From: Methanosarcina barkeri str. Wiesmoor
Lineage (GTDB): Archaea; Halobacteriota; Methanosarcinia; Methanosarcinales; Methanosarcinaceae
Assembly: GCF_000969985.1 (NCBI RefSeq)
Contig: NZ_CP009526.1
Location: 558,001 to 622,000, forward strand
DNA length: 64,000 nt
Reading direction: 5' to 3'
In this document: one piece after another, positions 8,434 through 16,680 of the stretch
How positions within the stretch are numbered: the first letter of the stretch is position 1
Layout of the letters: each line of letters opens with the position of its first letter
The notes under the pieces: model-generated
What the model was told of the DNA's origin: nothing
The model's input: only the letters and a program-made list of their open reading frames with translations
The model's database searches: none
Translations under genes and position numbers: made by a program

Positions 8434-9102
8434 TCAGGAAAATTCGGATTCAGCTTTCCTGCCAAGAGATTCTTTGTCTTCTGCTGAGAAGGTTTTTTCG
8501 ATTATAAGAGAAAAGAGAAGAAATAGTGGAACGCATACTGCTATCCGAATTGCCGTGAACTTGGCTCCCATATATGAAATCTCATACAATAAAAGGGGAA
8601 TTTTTGCAGTGGACCATACCCCCAGGAAGAACAACACATACGCCAGTTTTGCTTTTTTCTTTATAAGGAGCATTGCAATGGGAAAGGCAATATAAAGGGG
8701 GCCGGCGGCAGCAGAGCCTAGAAACAGAGCTGTAAATACTCCTTTAAGGCCCGAGGTTTCCCCCATATACCTGATAAAGGTCTCTTTAGGAACCCAGGCA
8801 TCTAGCAAGCCCATGAGAACGAAAACAGGAGGAATCAGGCCGAGCATTTCCTTTGTATTTGATAAGGATATATTGAAGGCTTTTATGCCTTCAGCGTTGT
8901 CCGTAAAGTATAAGGCTATTATTACAAAAGCAAAGACTATAACAAACCTGAATTTTTTTACTACGGTAAATGCTCTCTCTTTTATACTCTTATTTTTTGA
9001 CCTGGCAGTTAGCCTCCCTGAGTTCATGCTGGAACGTATGAATTTCGTATTCGGTTTTTCGAGATCAGTGTTCATACTATCAGCATTAGTTTCAGTGTTC
9101 AT
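8434..9102 (-). CDS. permease, second half (DUF318/ArsP-like)
   Basis: 222 residues. A hydrophilic N-terminal ~45 residues is followed by about five membrane helices. The motif LGLIPPVFVLMGLLDAWVP then GSAAAGPLYIAFPIAMLLIKK matches the half-repeat of the YraQ/ArsP_1 permease family. It starts 2 nt after the stop of the upstream partner (9105-9581), which carries the matching other half, so the pair probably forms one transporter. Substrate unknown; relatives export metalloids or metals. The ORF ends close to the DNA glycosylase gene on the other strand (convergent). Confidence 0.75.
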   Translation of the reverse strand: MNTETNADSMNTDLEKPNTKFIRSSMNSGRLTARSKNKSIKERAFTVVKKFRFVIVFAFVIIALYFTDNAEGIKAFNISLSNTKEMLGLIPPVFVLMGLLDAWVPKETFIRYMGETSGLKGVFTALFLGSAAAGPLYIAFPIAMLLIKKKAKLAYVLFFLGVWSTAKIPLLLYEISYMGAKFTAIRIAVCVPLFLLFSLIIEKTFSAEDKESLGRKAESEFS

Positions 9103-9104
9103 TA

Positions 9105-9581
9105 TTACATCAACTTCCAGATCACCATTGTGAAAACTAAAGATATTACCAGTGCAGATGTGTTTCTCATAATTGCCATACGTTTGCTGAAATACTTGAT
9201 CTCCAGAGGCAGGGTTACAAATCCTACTGCCATAAGTGACGAAACAAAGGCTGCAATCTGTGCGTATCCTGCCCCATCGTTAAGAAGGGTAGCTCCAAGA
9301 GGAAAAGCGACAAAACCCGGAATCATTGCAATGGATCCTGCTGTTAGCGAGAGGACTACCCCGAAAAAACCTGAATTGGAGCCTATAAGCTTTGAGATAA
9401 TATCTGGACTTAAGATTGCCAGGGTAATTCCTGCAAACATCATAACTGAAAGGATTTCCGGGAGAAGGCCTGAAAAAGATTTCCAGGCTTTAAGGAGAGC
9501 GAGTTTCGTTCTTTTTTTATCCTTCAGGTATGAGATTGTAAGAAAAATAAAAGATAGGGCATAAAAGTATGTACTGTTCAG
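9105..9581 (-). CDS. permease, first half (DUF318/ArsP-like), start codon abnormal
   Basis: From the first ATG (9443) the protein has 112 residues, but good coding sequence continues upstream in frame to 9581 (LNSTYFYALSFIFLTISYLK, a first membrane helix). No ATG, GTG or TTG lies there; a CTG at 9581 sits 6 nt after GGAGG. Alternatively an ATG at 9595, one reading frame away, would give MEGF... and would join this frame if one base were present that is now missing. The core LLPEILSVMMFAGI plus GSIAMIPGFVAFPLGATLL is the same half-repeat as in the downstream gene. It follows the PadR gene in an apparent operon. Confidence 0.7.
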   Translation of the reverse strand: MNSTYFYALSFIFLTISYLKDKKRTKLALLKAWKSFSGLLPEILSVMMFAGITLAILSPDIISKLIGSNSGFFGVVLSLTAGSIAMIPGFVAFPLGATLLNDGAGYAQIAAFVSSLMAVGFVTLPLEIKYFSKRMAIMRNTSALVISLVFTMVIWKLM

Positions 9582-9621
9582 GAGAACCCCTCCATTCTGT
9601 ATTTACAGGAATTCCAGGGCT

Positions 9622-9957
9622 TCAGTTTTGTAACTTTTCGTAAGTCTCCAGGAAAAAATCCAGGTCCTTTTTTCTCCTTTCAATATCCTGCTTGAGTTCA
9701 CCCAGCTTTTCGATTCCTTTTTGGGTTATCTTATACCATTTTTTTGCTGGGCCTGGTTCGGAAGTGTCCCAGTATGCTTCAACTGCTCCCTCTTTTTCCA
9801 GATCGTTAAGTGCTCTGTAGAGCGCAGGAGTATCTATCAGATTGAAAGGCATTTCTTTGTCAAGTCTCTTGAATAAAAGGGCTCCATATGCGGATTTCTG
9901 TGCCAGAAAGAGCAGTATAAATGAAGGTGTATGACGAAAGTATGTGTTTCTGGGCAT
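9622..9957 (-). CDS. PadR family transcriptional regulator
   Basis: 111 residues: a winged helix with SFILLFLAQKSAYGALLFKRL, TPALYRALNDLEKEGAVEAYW, then AKKWYKITQKGIEKL, and a C-terminal coiled-coil helix (QDIERRKKDLDFFLETYEKL) for dimerisation, as in PadR proteins. It is first in an operon with the two permease genes (stop 40 bp before the CTG at 9581) and probably controls that efflux system. The upstream region (9958-10110) contains repeated short motifs of the form AGATGTTAATTA / AGATACTAATTAC, which could be its operators. Confidence 0.85.
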   Translation of the reverse strand: MPRNTYFRHTPSFILLFLAQKSAYGALLFKRLDKEMPFNLIDTPALYRALNDLEKEGAVEAYWDTSEPGPAKKWYKITQKGIEKLGELKQDIERRKKDLDFFLETYEKLQN

Positions 9958-10021
9958 AACGACACGTTTGATTCTTTTTAAGGGATTGGATAATTTAGTT
10001 TTGTAGCAGTTCTATTTGTAT

Positions 10022-10108
10022 TCAATCAACATCTAGGTGTTAATTATATTAAGATACTAATTACATTATGATGTTAATTACACCAAGGTACAAATTACAC
10101 TAAGATGT
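10022..10108. promoter_or_regulatory. repeated TTAATTA-type motifs upstream of the PadR operon
   Basis: Within 90 bp there are four related blocks: ATCTAGGTGTTAATTATA, AGATACTAATTACAT, TGATGTTAATTACAC and AGGTACAAATTACAC, followed by ACTAAGATG. Spacing is about 19 bp. They lie just upstream of the PadR start on the minus strand. Operator function is inferred from position only. Confidence 0.4.
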
Positions 10109-10144
10109 TTTTGTATATATGCTTTCTGCTTTAAACTTGAGTTC

Positions 10145-10336
10145 TATTCTCATATTCTGTTATTCTCATATTCTGTTATTCTCATATTCTGTTATTCTCA
10201 TATTCTGTTATTCTCATATTCTGTTATTCTCATATTCTGTTATTCTCATATTCTGTTATTCTCATATTCTGTTATTCTCATATTCTGTTATTCTCATATT
10301 CTGTTATTCTCATATTCTGTTATTCTCATATTCTGT
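10145..10336. repeat. minisatellite, 16-bp unit x 12
   Basis: Twelve nearly perfect copies of TATTCTCATATTCTGT, with a partial copy after. It occupies most of the PadR / zinc-ribbon regulator intergenic stretch (9958-10528). No gene is supported there; open frames through the array reflect the repeat. Confidence 0.95.
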
Positions 10337-10528
10337 TATTCTCTTTTATAATAAGAAATCAACTATATATAGATACCGATAATTTAATATATTATTACTT
10401 TCATACTCATAGAGAGACAGATTAATTAGAAAAATACAATTCAAAAATTTGCCGTAGTAAAAAAGGGAAATCCAAAACTTCATGTATAGTCTAAAATCCG
10501 TGTTTTTGTTGTCTGGCGGGAAAATTCG

Positions 10529-11125
10529 ATGAAACTTGTACTTGACGAAGAAGAAACCTGGATAATTGAATGCATAAAAGAAGCCCATATAGACTGCGGA
10601 TTCCATGTTCGAGACGTTATAAAAAAGGCAAAAGTGAGATATGGATTATCCCGGTCAACAGTATACGAAATTGTTAGTTATCTGGAGTTTCACGGCCTGG
10701 TAAAAACGAATAAATCTGGCAATCGGGAACTCGATCAAAGTATTTCCTACTTTGTAACATGTCCTGTGTGCGGGAAGGAAATTCCTGGTAATGAGTATAT
10801 TCTAGAAAATGGGAAGTCAATATGTGAGGACTGCTATCTGGAAGAGCACCAGAGAATCAAGTTTGCAGATCCTATGGCTGTACGTTCTAAAAAACTCTTT
10901 AGAAAAAATCATGGTCTGGAAGGCACAGAAGGTCTAACAGATATTCAAAAAGAACTTTATAAATTTATACAGATAGAAGGAGGGGTTACGCCTGAAAAAA
11001 TCTCTAAACTTTTTGGGCTTACACCCCAGGAAGCCAGGAATCAGCTTGCAATATTAAGGCACTGTGAGCTTGTGAAATGGCGGAAGATAGGAGATGAAAT
11101 CTGTATTGTGCCTTTTGATTCTTAA
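10529..11125 (+). CDS. zinc-ribbon protein with two winged-helix-like domains
   Basis: 198 residues. N-terminal ~70 residues look like a winged helix (HVRDVIKKAKVRYGLSRSTV, YEIVSYLEFHGLVKT). A zinc ribbon follows: CPVC near residue 77 and CEDC near 98. Then a conserved block SKKLFRKNHGLEGTEGLT and a second helix-turn-helix-like region (GGVTPEKISKLFGLTPQEA, NQLAILRHCELVKW). The last ~120 residues are clearly paralogous to the protein at 11510-11905. I do not recognise a named family. It lies 37 bp before the AhpD-like gene. A transcription factor, perhaps sensing redox or metal through its cysteines, is the reasonable inference. Confidence 0.75.
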   Translation: MKLVLDEEETWIIECIKEAHIDCGFHVRDVIKKAKVRYGLSRSTVYEIVSYLEFHGLVKTNKSGNRELDQSISYFVTCPVCGKEIPGNEYILENGKSICEDCYLEEHQRIKFADPMAVRSKKLFRKNHGLEGTEGLTDIQKELYKFIQIEGGVTPEKISKLFGLTPQEARNQLAILRHCELVKWRKIGDEICIVPFDS

Positions 11126-11162
11126 CTTCTTATAAAAACATCTATATTGAGGAAGTGGTATC

Positions 11163-11492
11163 TTGACAGAAAAAATTGACATGGATGAAAAGACAAAAGT
11201 TATGGCCGGACAACTTCCAGGAGTAATGGATGCACTCTCTGGGCTTCATTCTGAAGTTATTAAGGATGGAGCATTAAGTGCCAGAACGAAAGAGCTCATG
11301 ATGGTTGCAATTGCAGTATCTCTGCGTTGCGAATACTGCCTATGGAAACATGTTCCTGAAGCTGTATGTTTGGGAGCAACTCGTGAGGAGATCCTGGAGG
11401 CTGTCAGTACTGCCATAGTAATGGCTGGTGGGCCTGCAGTAGCGTATGGATCTGTGGTGGTTCTTACAATTCTGGATGAATTGAACGTTTGA
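11163..11492 (+). CDS. carboxymuconolactone decarboxylase / AhpD-like protein
   Basis: 109 residues with the CMD fold signature: LPGVMDALSGLHSEV, LSARTKELMMVAIAVSLRCEYC, LWKHVPEAVCLGATREEI. The CEYC pair plus the downstream His form the AhpD-type redox centre, so peroxide-linked thiol chemistry is likely. It starts at TTG (11163) behind GAAGTGG; an in-frame ATG lies six codons on. It is flanked on both sides by paralogous zinc-ribbon regulators and ends 17 bp before the second one. The three genes probably form one operon. Confidence 0.85.
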   Translation: MTEKIDMDEKTKVMAGQLPGVMDALSGLHSEVIKDGALSARTKELMMVAIAVSLRCEYCLWKHVPEAVCLGATREEILEAVSTAIVMAGGPAVAYGSVVVLTILDELNV

Positions 11493-11509
11493 AGAAATGA
11501 GGTGATAAA

Positions 11510-11905
11510 TTGACTGAAGAGATAACTAATCCTGTCAAATGCCACATTTGTGGGTGTGAACTGGAAAAAGAAGATTGCATAGAAGAGAGAGGCAAGGTTT
11601 TCTGTGAAGATTGTTTCATAGAAACTCACCACAAGATTCAGGCCTGTGATCCCTGGGCAGCTTATTCCAAGAAATTCTTCAGGAAGGAGGCCGGGCTTGA
11701 AGGTACAGAGGGCCTGACTGAATTACAAAAAGCCATCTATGAATTTATCGTCTCCAGGGGTGGAGCAAAAAAGGAAGAAATTGCAAAAAAGTTTCAAATA
11801 TCCCTTCTGGAAACCGAGAACCAGTTTGCTCTTCTAAGGCATTGTGAGTTGTTAAAAGGGCAAAAAAGAGCAGATGGTGTGTACCTTGTACCTTTTGAGA
11901 GTTAA
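11510..11905 (+). CDS. zinc-ribbon/winged-helix protein, paralogue of 10529-11125
   Basis: 131 residues starting at TTG (AGGTGAT 5 nt upstream). It begins directly with the zinc ribbon (CHIC near residue 11, CEDC near 32), then SKKFFRKEAGLEGTEGLT and a helix-turn-helix-like segment (GGAKKEEIAKKFQISLLETE, NQFALLRHCELLKG), ending VPFES. Its order and motifs repeat the last two thirds of the protein two genes upstream, which has an extra N-terminal winged helix. The pair looks like a duplication around the AhpD-like gene. Function unknown. Confidence 0.75.
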   Translation: MTEEITNPVKCHICGCELEKEDCIEERGKVFCEDCFIETHHKIQACDPWAAYSKKFFRKEAGLEGTEGLTELQKAIYEFIVSRGGAKKEEIAKKFQISLLETENQFALLRHCELLKGQKRADGVYLVPFES

Positions 11906-12218
11906 TAACTTCAAAAAGATTTTGTTTTAACTAAGGTTGAAAAATAAAAGTAAATTGTCTTCTTACATATTCTATAACTGATATGTGTCCCCAGGAAAGT
12001 TACTTTATATATATTAATTAACCCATTTTCCTTTTATAACATACTTTATGGGCATATACATTTTTACTTACTGAATCTCTCAAAAACAGAATCTTATTTA
12101 TTTTATTAATCAGAATGAAAATTAAACTATTGATTTCCTTAAAACTATTGATTTTCTGCAGGTTAAACCTTTACGAGAAATCTTGTTTTTGATATTACCT
12201 TTATAATATTATTAGTAC

Positions 12219-12293
<75 letters not shown>

Positions 12294-12333
12294 AACGTAG
12301 GTTCATGAAAGGGCTGGCATGAATGAATGCTTA

Positions 12334-12383
12334 CTTGAAGGTTAGATAGGCTTTGTGAAAAACCTATCTAGTTCCGCTTCAAG
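12334..12383. other. two-part inverted repeat (candidate RNA hairpin)
   Basis: Outer arms CTTGAAG (12334-12340) and CTTCAAG (12377-12383) enclose inner arms AGATAGG (12344-12350) and CCTATCT (12363-12369) with a 12-nt loop. About 100 bp from the 3' end of the DUF169 gene on the minus strand. It may be a terminator, a small RNA stem, or part of a small repeat element. Confidence 0.4.
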
Positions 12384-12483
12384 ATGATGAAACAAACAAA
12401 ATGTATCAGGTTATTCGTCTCAGGTTGTGGTGTTCGTTATTTCAAAGAAACTCTACATAGCCTGAAGATACACTTTTCGAAAC

Positions 12484-13173
12484 TTACTTCGGGCAGATTT
12501 CTTTAAGGCCAGCAGCCACATCAGCCAGAAGTTCAATGGGAATTCCCATAATCATTTCTTCGTCTGCGATTTTGGAGTATGTTCTGCTGCCGCTGCAACC
12601 GACTGTGACTCCGATTTTGCCTTCTTTGTATACATTCACAACCCCATCGGAGCACAGGCTCTGCTTTCCTGCAAAACTCGCTTCGATCCTGCCTCCGGTT
12701 TTGTACATTGCAGCCTGTGTGAGTAACATTATTTGTTTAGGATTACTGATAACGACAACAACATCCGGAGTAAAAGTGGCTTTTTCCAGAGGAGAGTACA
12801 GGATAGCTTCTGTTGAGTTTGGGGGAAGCTTGGGAACTCTTTCAAGGGTACGCCTTGCAGCGCCCTGGGTGCTGAACTGTTTGAGTTTATTAAAATAAAA
12901 TTCTCCACTTGCGACCTTTGGAGGCATCTCGCCAAGGCCCATTGCGCCAGCGCCACCTTTACACATCTGGTCTTCGATAAGGGTATAGAACTCCTCGCCT
13001 GTTCTTCTCACTCTGTCAACCAGCTGGCAGTGTCTCATAGTTTCATCTACTTCCTTCATTCCTTCCGGAATTTCCCCTCCTTTCGGGATCAGCTTTACTG
13101 CAACAGGGGAAGTCTTTAGTTTCAGACAGTCGACAAGTTCTTGTCCATATTTATTTATCTCTTTTACATCCAT
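12484..13173 (-). CDS. DUF169 domain protein
   Basis: 229 residues with the DUF169 pattern: LKLKTSPVAVKLIP near residue 18, MRHCQLVDRVRRTGEEFY, CKGGAGAMGLGE, then TFTPDVVVVISNP, QSLCSDGVV and VTVGCSGSRTY. Four or more conserved cysteines suggest metal or cofactor binding; the function is not established. It is last in a minus-strand group with DUF4405, NifX-like and DUF134 genes, though these upstream members look damaged. The protein itself looks intact. Confidence 0.85.
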   Translation of the reverse strand: MDVKEINKYGQELVDCLKLKTSPVAVKLIPKGGEIPEGMKEVDETMRHCQLVDRVRRTGEEFYTLIEDQMCKGGAGAMGLGEMPPKVASGEFYFNKLKQFSTQGAARRTLERVPKLPPNSTEAILYSPLEKATFTPDVVVVISNPKQIMLLTQAAMYKTGGRIEASFAGKQSLCSDGVVNVYKEGKIGVTVGCSGSRTYSKIADEEMIMGIPIELLADVAAGLKEICPK

Positions 13174-13217
13174 GTTCTCAGCTCAGATTTTTAAATTATT
13201 TTTGAAAAATTTTCTTA

Positions 13218-13532
13218 TCAGACTTTATCAGTCACTGTATTAGTCTCACAAATGGTGTTTTTCTTTCCTTTTCTGAAAAATCTCTTTGTGGTACATATAA
13301 TCCATTGACCATGCAGGATAAGATGGACAACTATAAGAATAACTATCAAGATTCCTGCTTTGCTGTGTATCCAAATCCAGGTAGCTTTCGTTAATCCTAT
13401 ATATACTACATACTGTCCTCTTGGAATTCCTGAAGGTATTAAAAAATGCATAACTAAACCTGTACCTGCAACAACAAAAAATAGAGTTGTCAGAATAAGG
13501 TCTACTAAGTAATTGGTTTCTTGTCGGCTTAC
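13218..13532 (-). pseudogene. DUF4405-like membrane protein lacking a normal start codon
   Basis: The frame reads SRQETNYLVDLILTTLFFVV then GTGLVMHFLIPSG, YIGLTKATWIWIHSKAG and VVHLILHGQWIICTTKRFF: two membrane helices with the histidines typical of DUF4405 (cytochrome-b-like) proteins. GAGGTG lies 5 nt before the codon where a start is expected (13530-13532), but that codon is GTA. There is a stop just upstream, and no ATG, GTG or TTG before the ATG at 13451, which would remove the first helix. Either GTA is used or the gene has been silenced. Neighbouring genes also show decay. Confidence 0.55.
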
Positions 13533-13585
13533 GGTTTCACCTCGTTAGATAGCTCTGATTCAAGCTCCGATTCAAACATTATTAA

Positions 13586-13882
13586 TTAAGTCGCTTCCGT
13601 TATTCCTGCAAATACATTGATATTCTTTTCCGTAAGTGACATTAATGGCTTTCCGCCGATACCCGCGATGAGCACAGCATTGACATTATGTGATTCCAAT
13701 ATTTTTGATGGAGCAGCACAATTATGCTCAATCTCAGGAGACAAGTTGCTTACTGTTTTAACACTCTCGATGTCTTTATCGTTTACATCCACGATAGTAA
13801 AATATTCGCATGAGACATAATGAAAACAAACATCAGATTCCAGTCCACTATCACTCACTGATGGTATAGCAACTTTTGCCAC
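13586..13882 (-). CDS. NifX/NifB-C-terminal-like (dinitrogenase iron-molybdenum cofactor) protein, short
   Basis: 98 residues from a GTG start. The fold pattern is clear: KVAIPSVSDSGLESDVCFHY, EYFTIVDV, CAAPSKILESHNVNAVLIAG and GIGGKPLMSL. Family members usually run 15-25 residues further after the INVFAG strand; here the frame ends at EAT-stop, so the C terminus is missing. The ribosome binding site is weak. Relatives bind or carry Fe-S/Mo clusters. It sits next to the broken DUF134 gene, a usual partner of this family. It may be a pseudogene. Confidence 0.6.
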   Translation of the reverse strand: MAKVAIPSVSDSGLESDVCFHYVSCEYFTIVDVNDKDIESVKTVSNLSPEIEHNCAAPSKILESHNVNAVLIAGIGGKPLMSLTEKNINVFAGITEAT

Positions 13883-14102
13883 TTTTCACACTTTCTGCTT
13901 TAACATTTACCGCTGCTGCCTTTCCCTTGCTTCTGGGGCAGCAGTAATTGTTCTCAATGAACCTCTTTTTTTCTGTCGCCTCAGACTCGATAAACGATTT
14001 CGGAGCCACACTTCGGACAGCTAGCTGGGCGTTCAGTATTGCACTACAATTCCTATCTATACTCACACCCGCTACAAGAGGAATTCAACTTTTCATTTCT
14101 CA

Positions 14103-14347
14103 CTATTTATATCCACTATTTATATACTCTCTTCTGGAGATCTCTATTGCTTTGCCATTGACAAGGGCATCAGCCACTTTCTGTCGGGGCCTTTGCAGAT
14201 AATTCAAAAGGTTTTTCTGGAAATACTCATCATATCTGCAGCCTTGTTCTGATCAACATGAACGAGATCGCAGAGAGAAACCTTCCTGGGTTTATAATAT
14301 GTGGCTTTTGGAAGGCACGATACCCTGCGTTTAACTCTATTCGCCAT
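14103..14347 (-). pseudogene. frameshifted and internally deleted DUF134 gene
   Basis: From ATG 14347 the frame reads MANRVKRRVSCLPKATYYK and continues to DQNKAADMMSISRKTF, then hits TGA (14204-14206). The next frame continues the family sequence: NYLQRPRQKVADALVNGKAI and EISRRE, to a stop at 14103. DUF134 proteins have a helix-turn-helix (here AADMMSISRKTF, with NYL in the shifted frame). Compared with the family, about 20 residues between DQN and KAADMM are missing. So there is one frameshift and one deletion. The remnant 13883-14102 contains a further CPKCGSEI zinc-ribbon segment interrupted by stops, probably the C-terminal part of the same gene. Confidence 0.65.
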
Positions 14348-14889
14348 CAAATTACTCATATGCGATTTATTATAAATAATTTATGAATTTTCATTAGTTC
14401 ACTTAGAACCTATTCGAAAAATCCTGCTGCTCTAAATGTTATCCATGCACATTCGAAATAAAGCATAGCAAGGTAATTCTCAATTTTCCTTTTCCATCTT
14501 ATAATGAGTCTAGTGCACTGATTCCAAAGTATGTAAGGAATGAATTTTGAAAACCACGGAAAGCATGGAAGACACGGAAATAAGTAGTAAAGGTGTGTTT
14601 CTTCCGTGCTTTCATCCAATAAATTCGTGTTAGATTGAAAATCGGTAACAAGAACGATTGTGAATATGCTAAACTTTTCTATGAAATTGGGTTGACTAAT
14701 CTATAAATCATTAAAAGCAAACTTATATATAGAAAGCAATAGGAAATAGGTTACCGCTTTCCTACAAATATGCCACGAAAACAATCAACCAATATAGCAA
14801 ATATACTGAAAATTATCCGTCAACCATGAAAACGAAGAAACTTTCTAAAAAGCGTGTTCAAGAGCGTTTTTCTAGTTTCTTCCTATAAG
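14348..14889. other. gene-free AT-rich spacer
   Basis: No coding sequence or RNA gene is recognisable. 14545-14630 holds a short interrupted repeat in which CCACGGAAAGCATGGAAGA and its near-complement TTCCGTGCTTTCATCC face each other, so the stretch can form an imperfect hairpin. Similar ccacggaa elements recur in Methanosarcina spacers as I remember them. Open frames here (for example 14410-14619) lack ribosome binding sites and family features. Confidence 0.4.
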
Positions 14890-14926
14890 AATATATATTT
14901 ATAACATTATGTTCATGCAAACATAA
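14890..14926 (+). promoter_or_regulatory. TATA box with downstream palindrome, promoter of the ABC/radical SAM operon
   Basis: ATATATATTTATA (14891-14903) is a strong TATA-like box. A 20-bp imperfect palindrome, TTATGTTCATGCAAACATAA (14907-14926), starts 4 bp after it, across the expected transcription start region. Arms TTATGTT and AACATAA match perfectly. The position fits a repressor operator. A similar TATGT/ACATA pair occurs before nikR (22561-22577). Confidence 0.5.
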
Positions 14927-14959
14927 CGCTTAAACTATAAAAGTCTGTCAGGTATTTCT

Positions 14960-16057
14960 ATGCGTGGAAAAATAAGTACAATACTACTACTCTCTATTCT
15001 GGTTCTGGCTGTTGCATCCTGTGGATGTGCAGAAAATGCGAATCAGCAGGCTGTTCAGAACTCAAGCACTATACAGATCACCGACATGTTGGGCAGGCAG
15101 TTAACTGTGCCGGCGGAAATCTCTTCAATTGTAGCCACTTCTCCGCCGTCCACTATCCTCGTTTATATGCTTGCTCCGGACAAACTTTCAGGGTGGAATT
15201 TTAAAAATAATTTTACTCAACTTTACATGGTTGAAAATTACTCAAGTCTGCCTGTAATCGGGGGCTGGTTCGGAACACAGACCGGGAACTATGAAACTAT
15301 AATCAAAATGCATCCTGACATTGTAATTGAAGGGTACACCACTGATGGAGAAATACATGAGACTATAGAGCGCAGACAGGAAAGCTTTGGAAATATTCCT
15401 GTAGTGGCTGTTGATGGTTCTATTATCTTCGTCAACAAATCTGACCCGACTATACAATATGTGGGTAAACTTCTTAACTGTGAAGACCAGGCACAAAAAC
15501 TGATTGATTTCCGCAGTTCAGTCCTTAGTGAGATTAATAACACTATAAAAGATATTCCCGAAGACCAGAAAGTACGTGTTTATTATGCCGAAGGTCCAAA
15601 AGGGCTCATGACCGACCCTTCAGGTTCTCAGCACTCCCAGGTCATTGATATCTGTGGTGGTATTAACGTTGCAGATTGTCAGCTTACGCCAGGAAGCGGC
15701 ATGACTCAGGTCTCAATCGAGCAGGTTATGAACTGGAACCCTGAGATAATTATCACCTCAAATCCACAGTTCTATTCGACAGTTTACTCTGATTCTCTCT
15801 GGGCAAGTATAGATGCTGTGAAAAATAAGAAAGTATACCTTGCTCCTCAGAATCCTTTCTGCTGGATTGACAGGCCACAGGGCCCTCACCTTATCCTCGG
15901 AACTGTCTGGACTGCAAAAATGCTGTACCCGGACCGTTTTGTAAATATGGATCTCTCCAATCTGACTCGTGAGTTCTACTCGGAATTCTTCCACTATAAT
16001 CTCACGGACAAAGAGCTGAATGCGCTACTTAACCCTTCAGCAGAGGCTAAGACGTGA
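14960..16057 (+). CDS. ABC transporter substrate-binding lipoprotein (BtuF/FecB type)
   Basis: 365 residues. A signal peptide ends in a lipobox-like AVASCGC (lipid-anchored Cys near residue 22). The mature part has the two-lobe metal-chelate/cobalamin binding-protein pattern: IQITDMLGRQLTVPAEISSI at the start, IIKMHPDIVIEGYT, ISFG-like IPVVAVDG, the long linker helix, VYYAEGPKGLMTDP and a C-terminal LIDRP-type WIDRPQGPHLILGTVW. Class III binding protein, partner of a FecCD permease. The next gene overlaps it by 4 bp (GTGA), indicating translational coupling. Ligand unknown: Fe chelate, corrinoid, Ni or Co complex, or another metal species. Confidence 0.9.
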   Translation: MRGKISTILLLSILVLAVASCGCAENANQQAVQNSSTIQITDMLGRQLTVPAEISSIVATSPPSTILVYMLAPDKLSGWNFKNNFTQLYMVENYSSLPVIGGWFGTQTGNYETIIKMHPDIVIEGYTTDGEIHETIERRQESFGNIPVVAVDGSIIFVNKSDPTIQYVGKLLNCEDQAQKLIDFRSSVLSEINNTIKDIPEDQKVRVYYAEGPKGLMTDPSGSQHSQVIDICGGINVADCQLTPGSGMTQVSIEQVMNWNPEIIITSNPQFYSTVYSDSLWASIDAVKNKKVYLAPQNPFCWIDRPQGPHLILGTVWTAKMLYPDRFVNMDLSNLTREFYSEFFHYNLTDKELNALLNPSAEAKT

Positions 16058-16677
16058 GCGAGCAGGAAAAATCTCCGGATTTCCCCTATATTGCAGAGAA
16101 CATCTTTGCCCCCATCTACCCTGTAATAGCTGCTAATATCGTCAAGCAAAGTGGAATAGAGAAAGGTATATGTCTTGACCTGGGATGCGGTATAGCATCC
16201 CTGGGAATTGCTGTTGCAGAAATTACGGATATGCAGGTATATGGTGTTGATATTTCAACTAAGATGTGCAGGCTTTCAAGAAACAAAGCCTTCCGCCATT
16301 GTCTTTCAAGTAAAGTTGCTCCTGTGCAGTCTGATGTACACCTGCTCCCTTTTAGAAATAATTGTGCAGACCTCATAGTAAGTCGGGGTTCCGTATTTTT
16401 CTGGAATGACCTGCCTGTGGCTTTTAAAGAGATCTCTCGCGTTCTTGCTCCTGGTGGGCAGGCATGGGTAGGAGGTGGCTTCGGCACAAAAGAGTTGAGA
16501 GCACAGATTTCTGAAAAGATGGTCGAAATCGATCCGGACTGGCATTCCAGTTCAAAAGAACGTCTCAGTCCTGAAAACCTTCAGGCTATAAAGGAAGCTG
16601 GAAGGCAGACCGAGATTCCCTGTCATGTAGTCCAGGATGATTCGGGATTCTGGATGGTATTAAGCAAGGAAGGTTAA
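16054..16677 (+). CDS. class I SAM-dependent methyltransferase in the ABC operon
   Basis: 207 residues starting at GTG (16054), which overlaps the stop of the binding-protein gene. The SAM-binding motif I is CLDLGCGIASLGIAVAE near residue 37, then YGVDIS (acidic end of strand 2), DLIVSRGSVFFW (motif IV region) and VLAPGGQAWVGGG. The family is the UbiE/small-molecule type. The length is short but complete. Three bases separate it from the radical SAM gene. Being inside an importer operon suggests it modifies the imported ligand or an Fe-S/corrinoid-like cofactor; this is inference. Confidence 0.85.
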   Translation: MSEQEKSPDFPYIAENIFAPIYPVIAANIVKQSGIEKGICLDLGCGIASLGIAVAEITDMQVYGVDISTKMCRLSRNKAFRHCLSSKVAPVQSDVHLLPFRNNCADLIVSRGSVFFWNDLPVAFKEISRVLAPGGQAWVGGGFGTKELRAQISEKMVEIDPDWHSSSKERLSPENLQAIKEAGRQTEIPCHVVQDDSGFWMVLSKEG

Positions 16678-16680
16678 AAA

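Noticed and set aside
10119..10382. 87-codon frame through the 16-bp array
   Set aside because: Pure repeat translation (periodic Ile/Leu/Phe/Ser), no ribosome binding site.
13851..14066. 71-codon frame with an IDRN-like motif resembling TnpB ends
   Set aside because: Looks better explained as the eroded end of the DUF134 pseudogene plus NifX leader; no transposase domain order is present.
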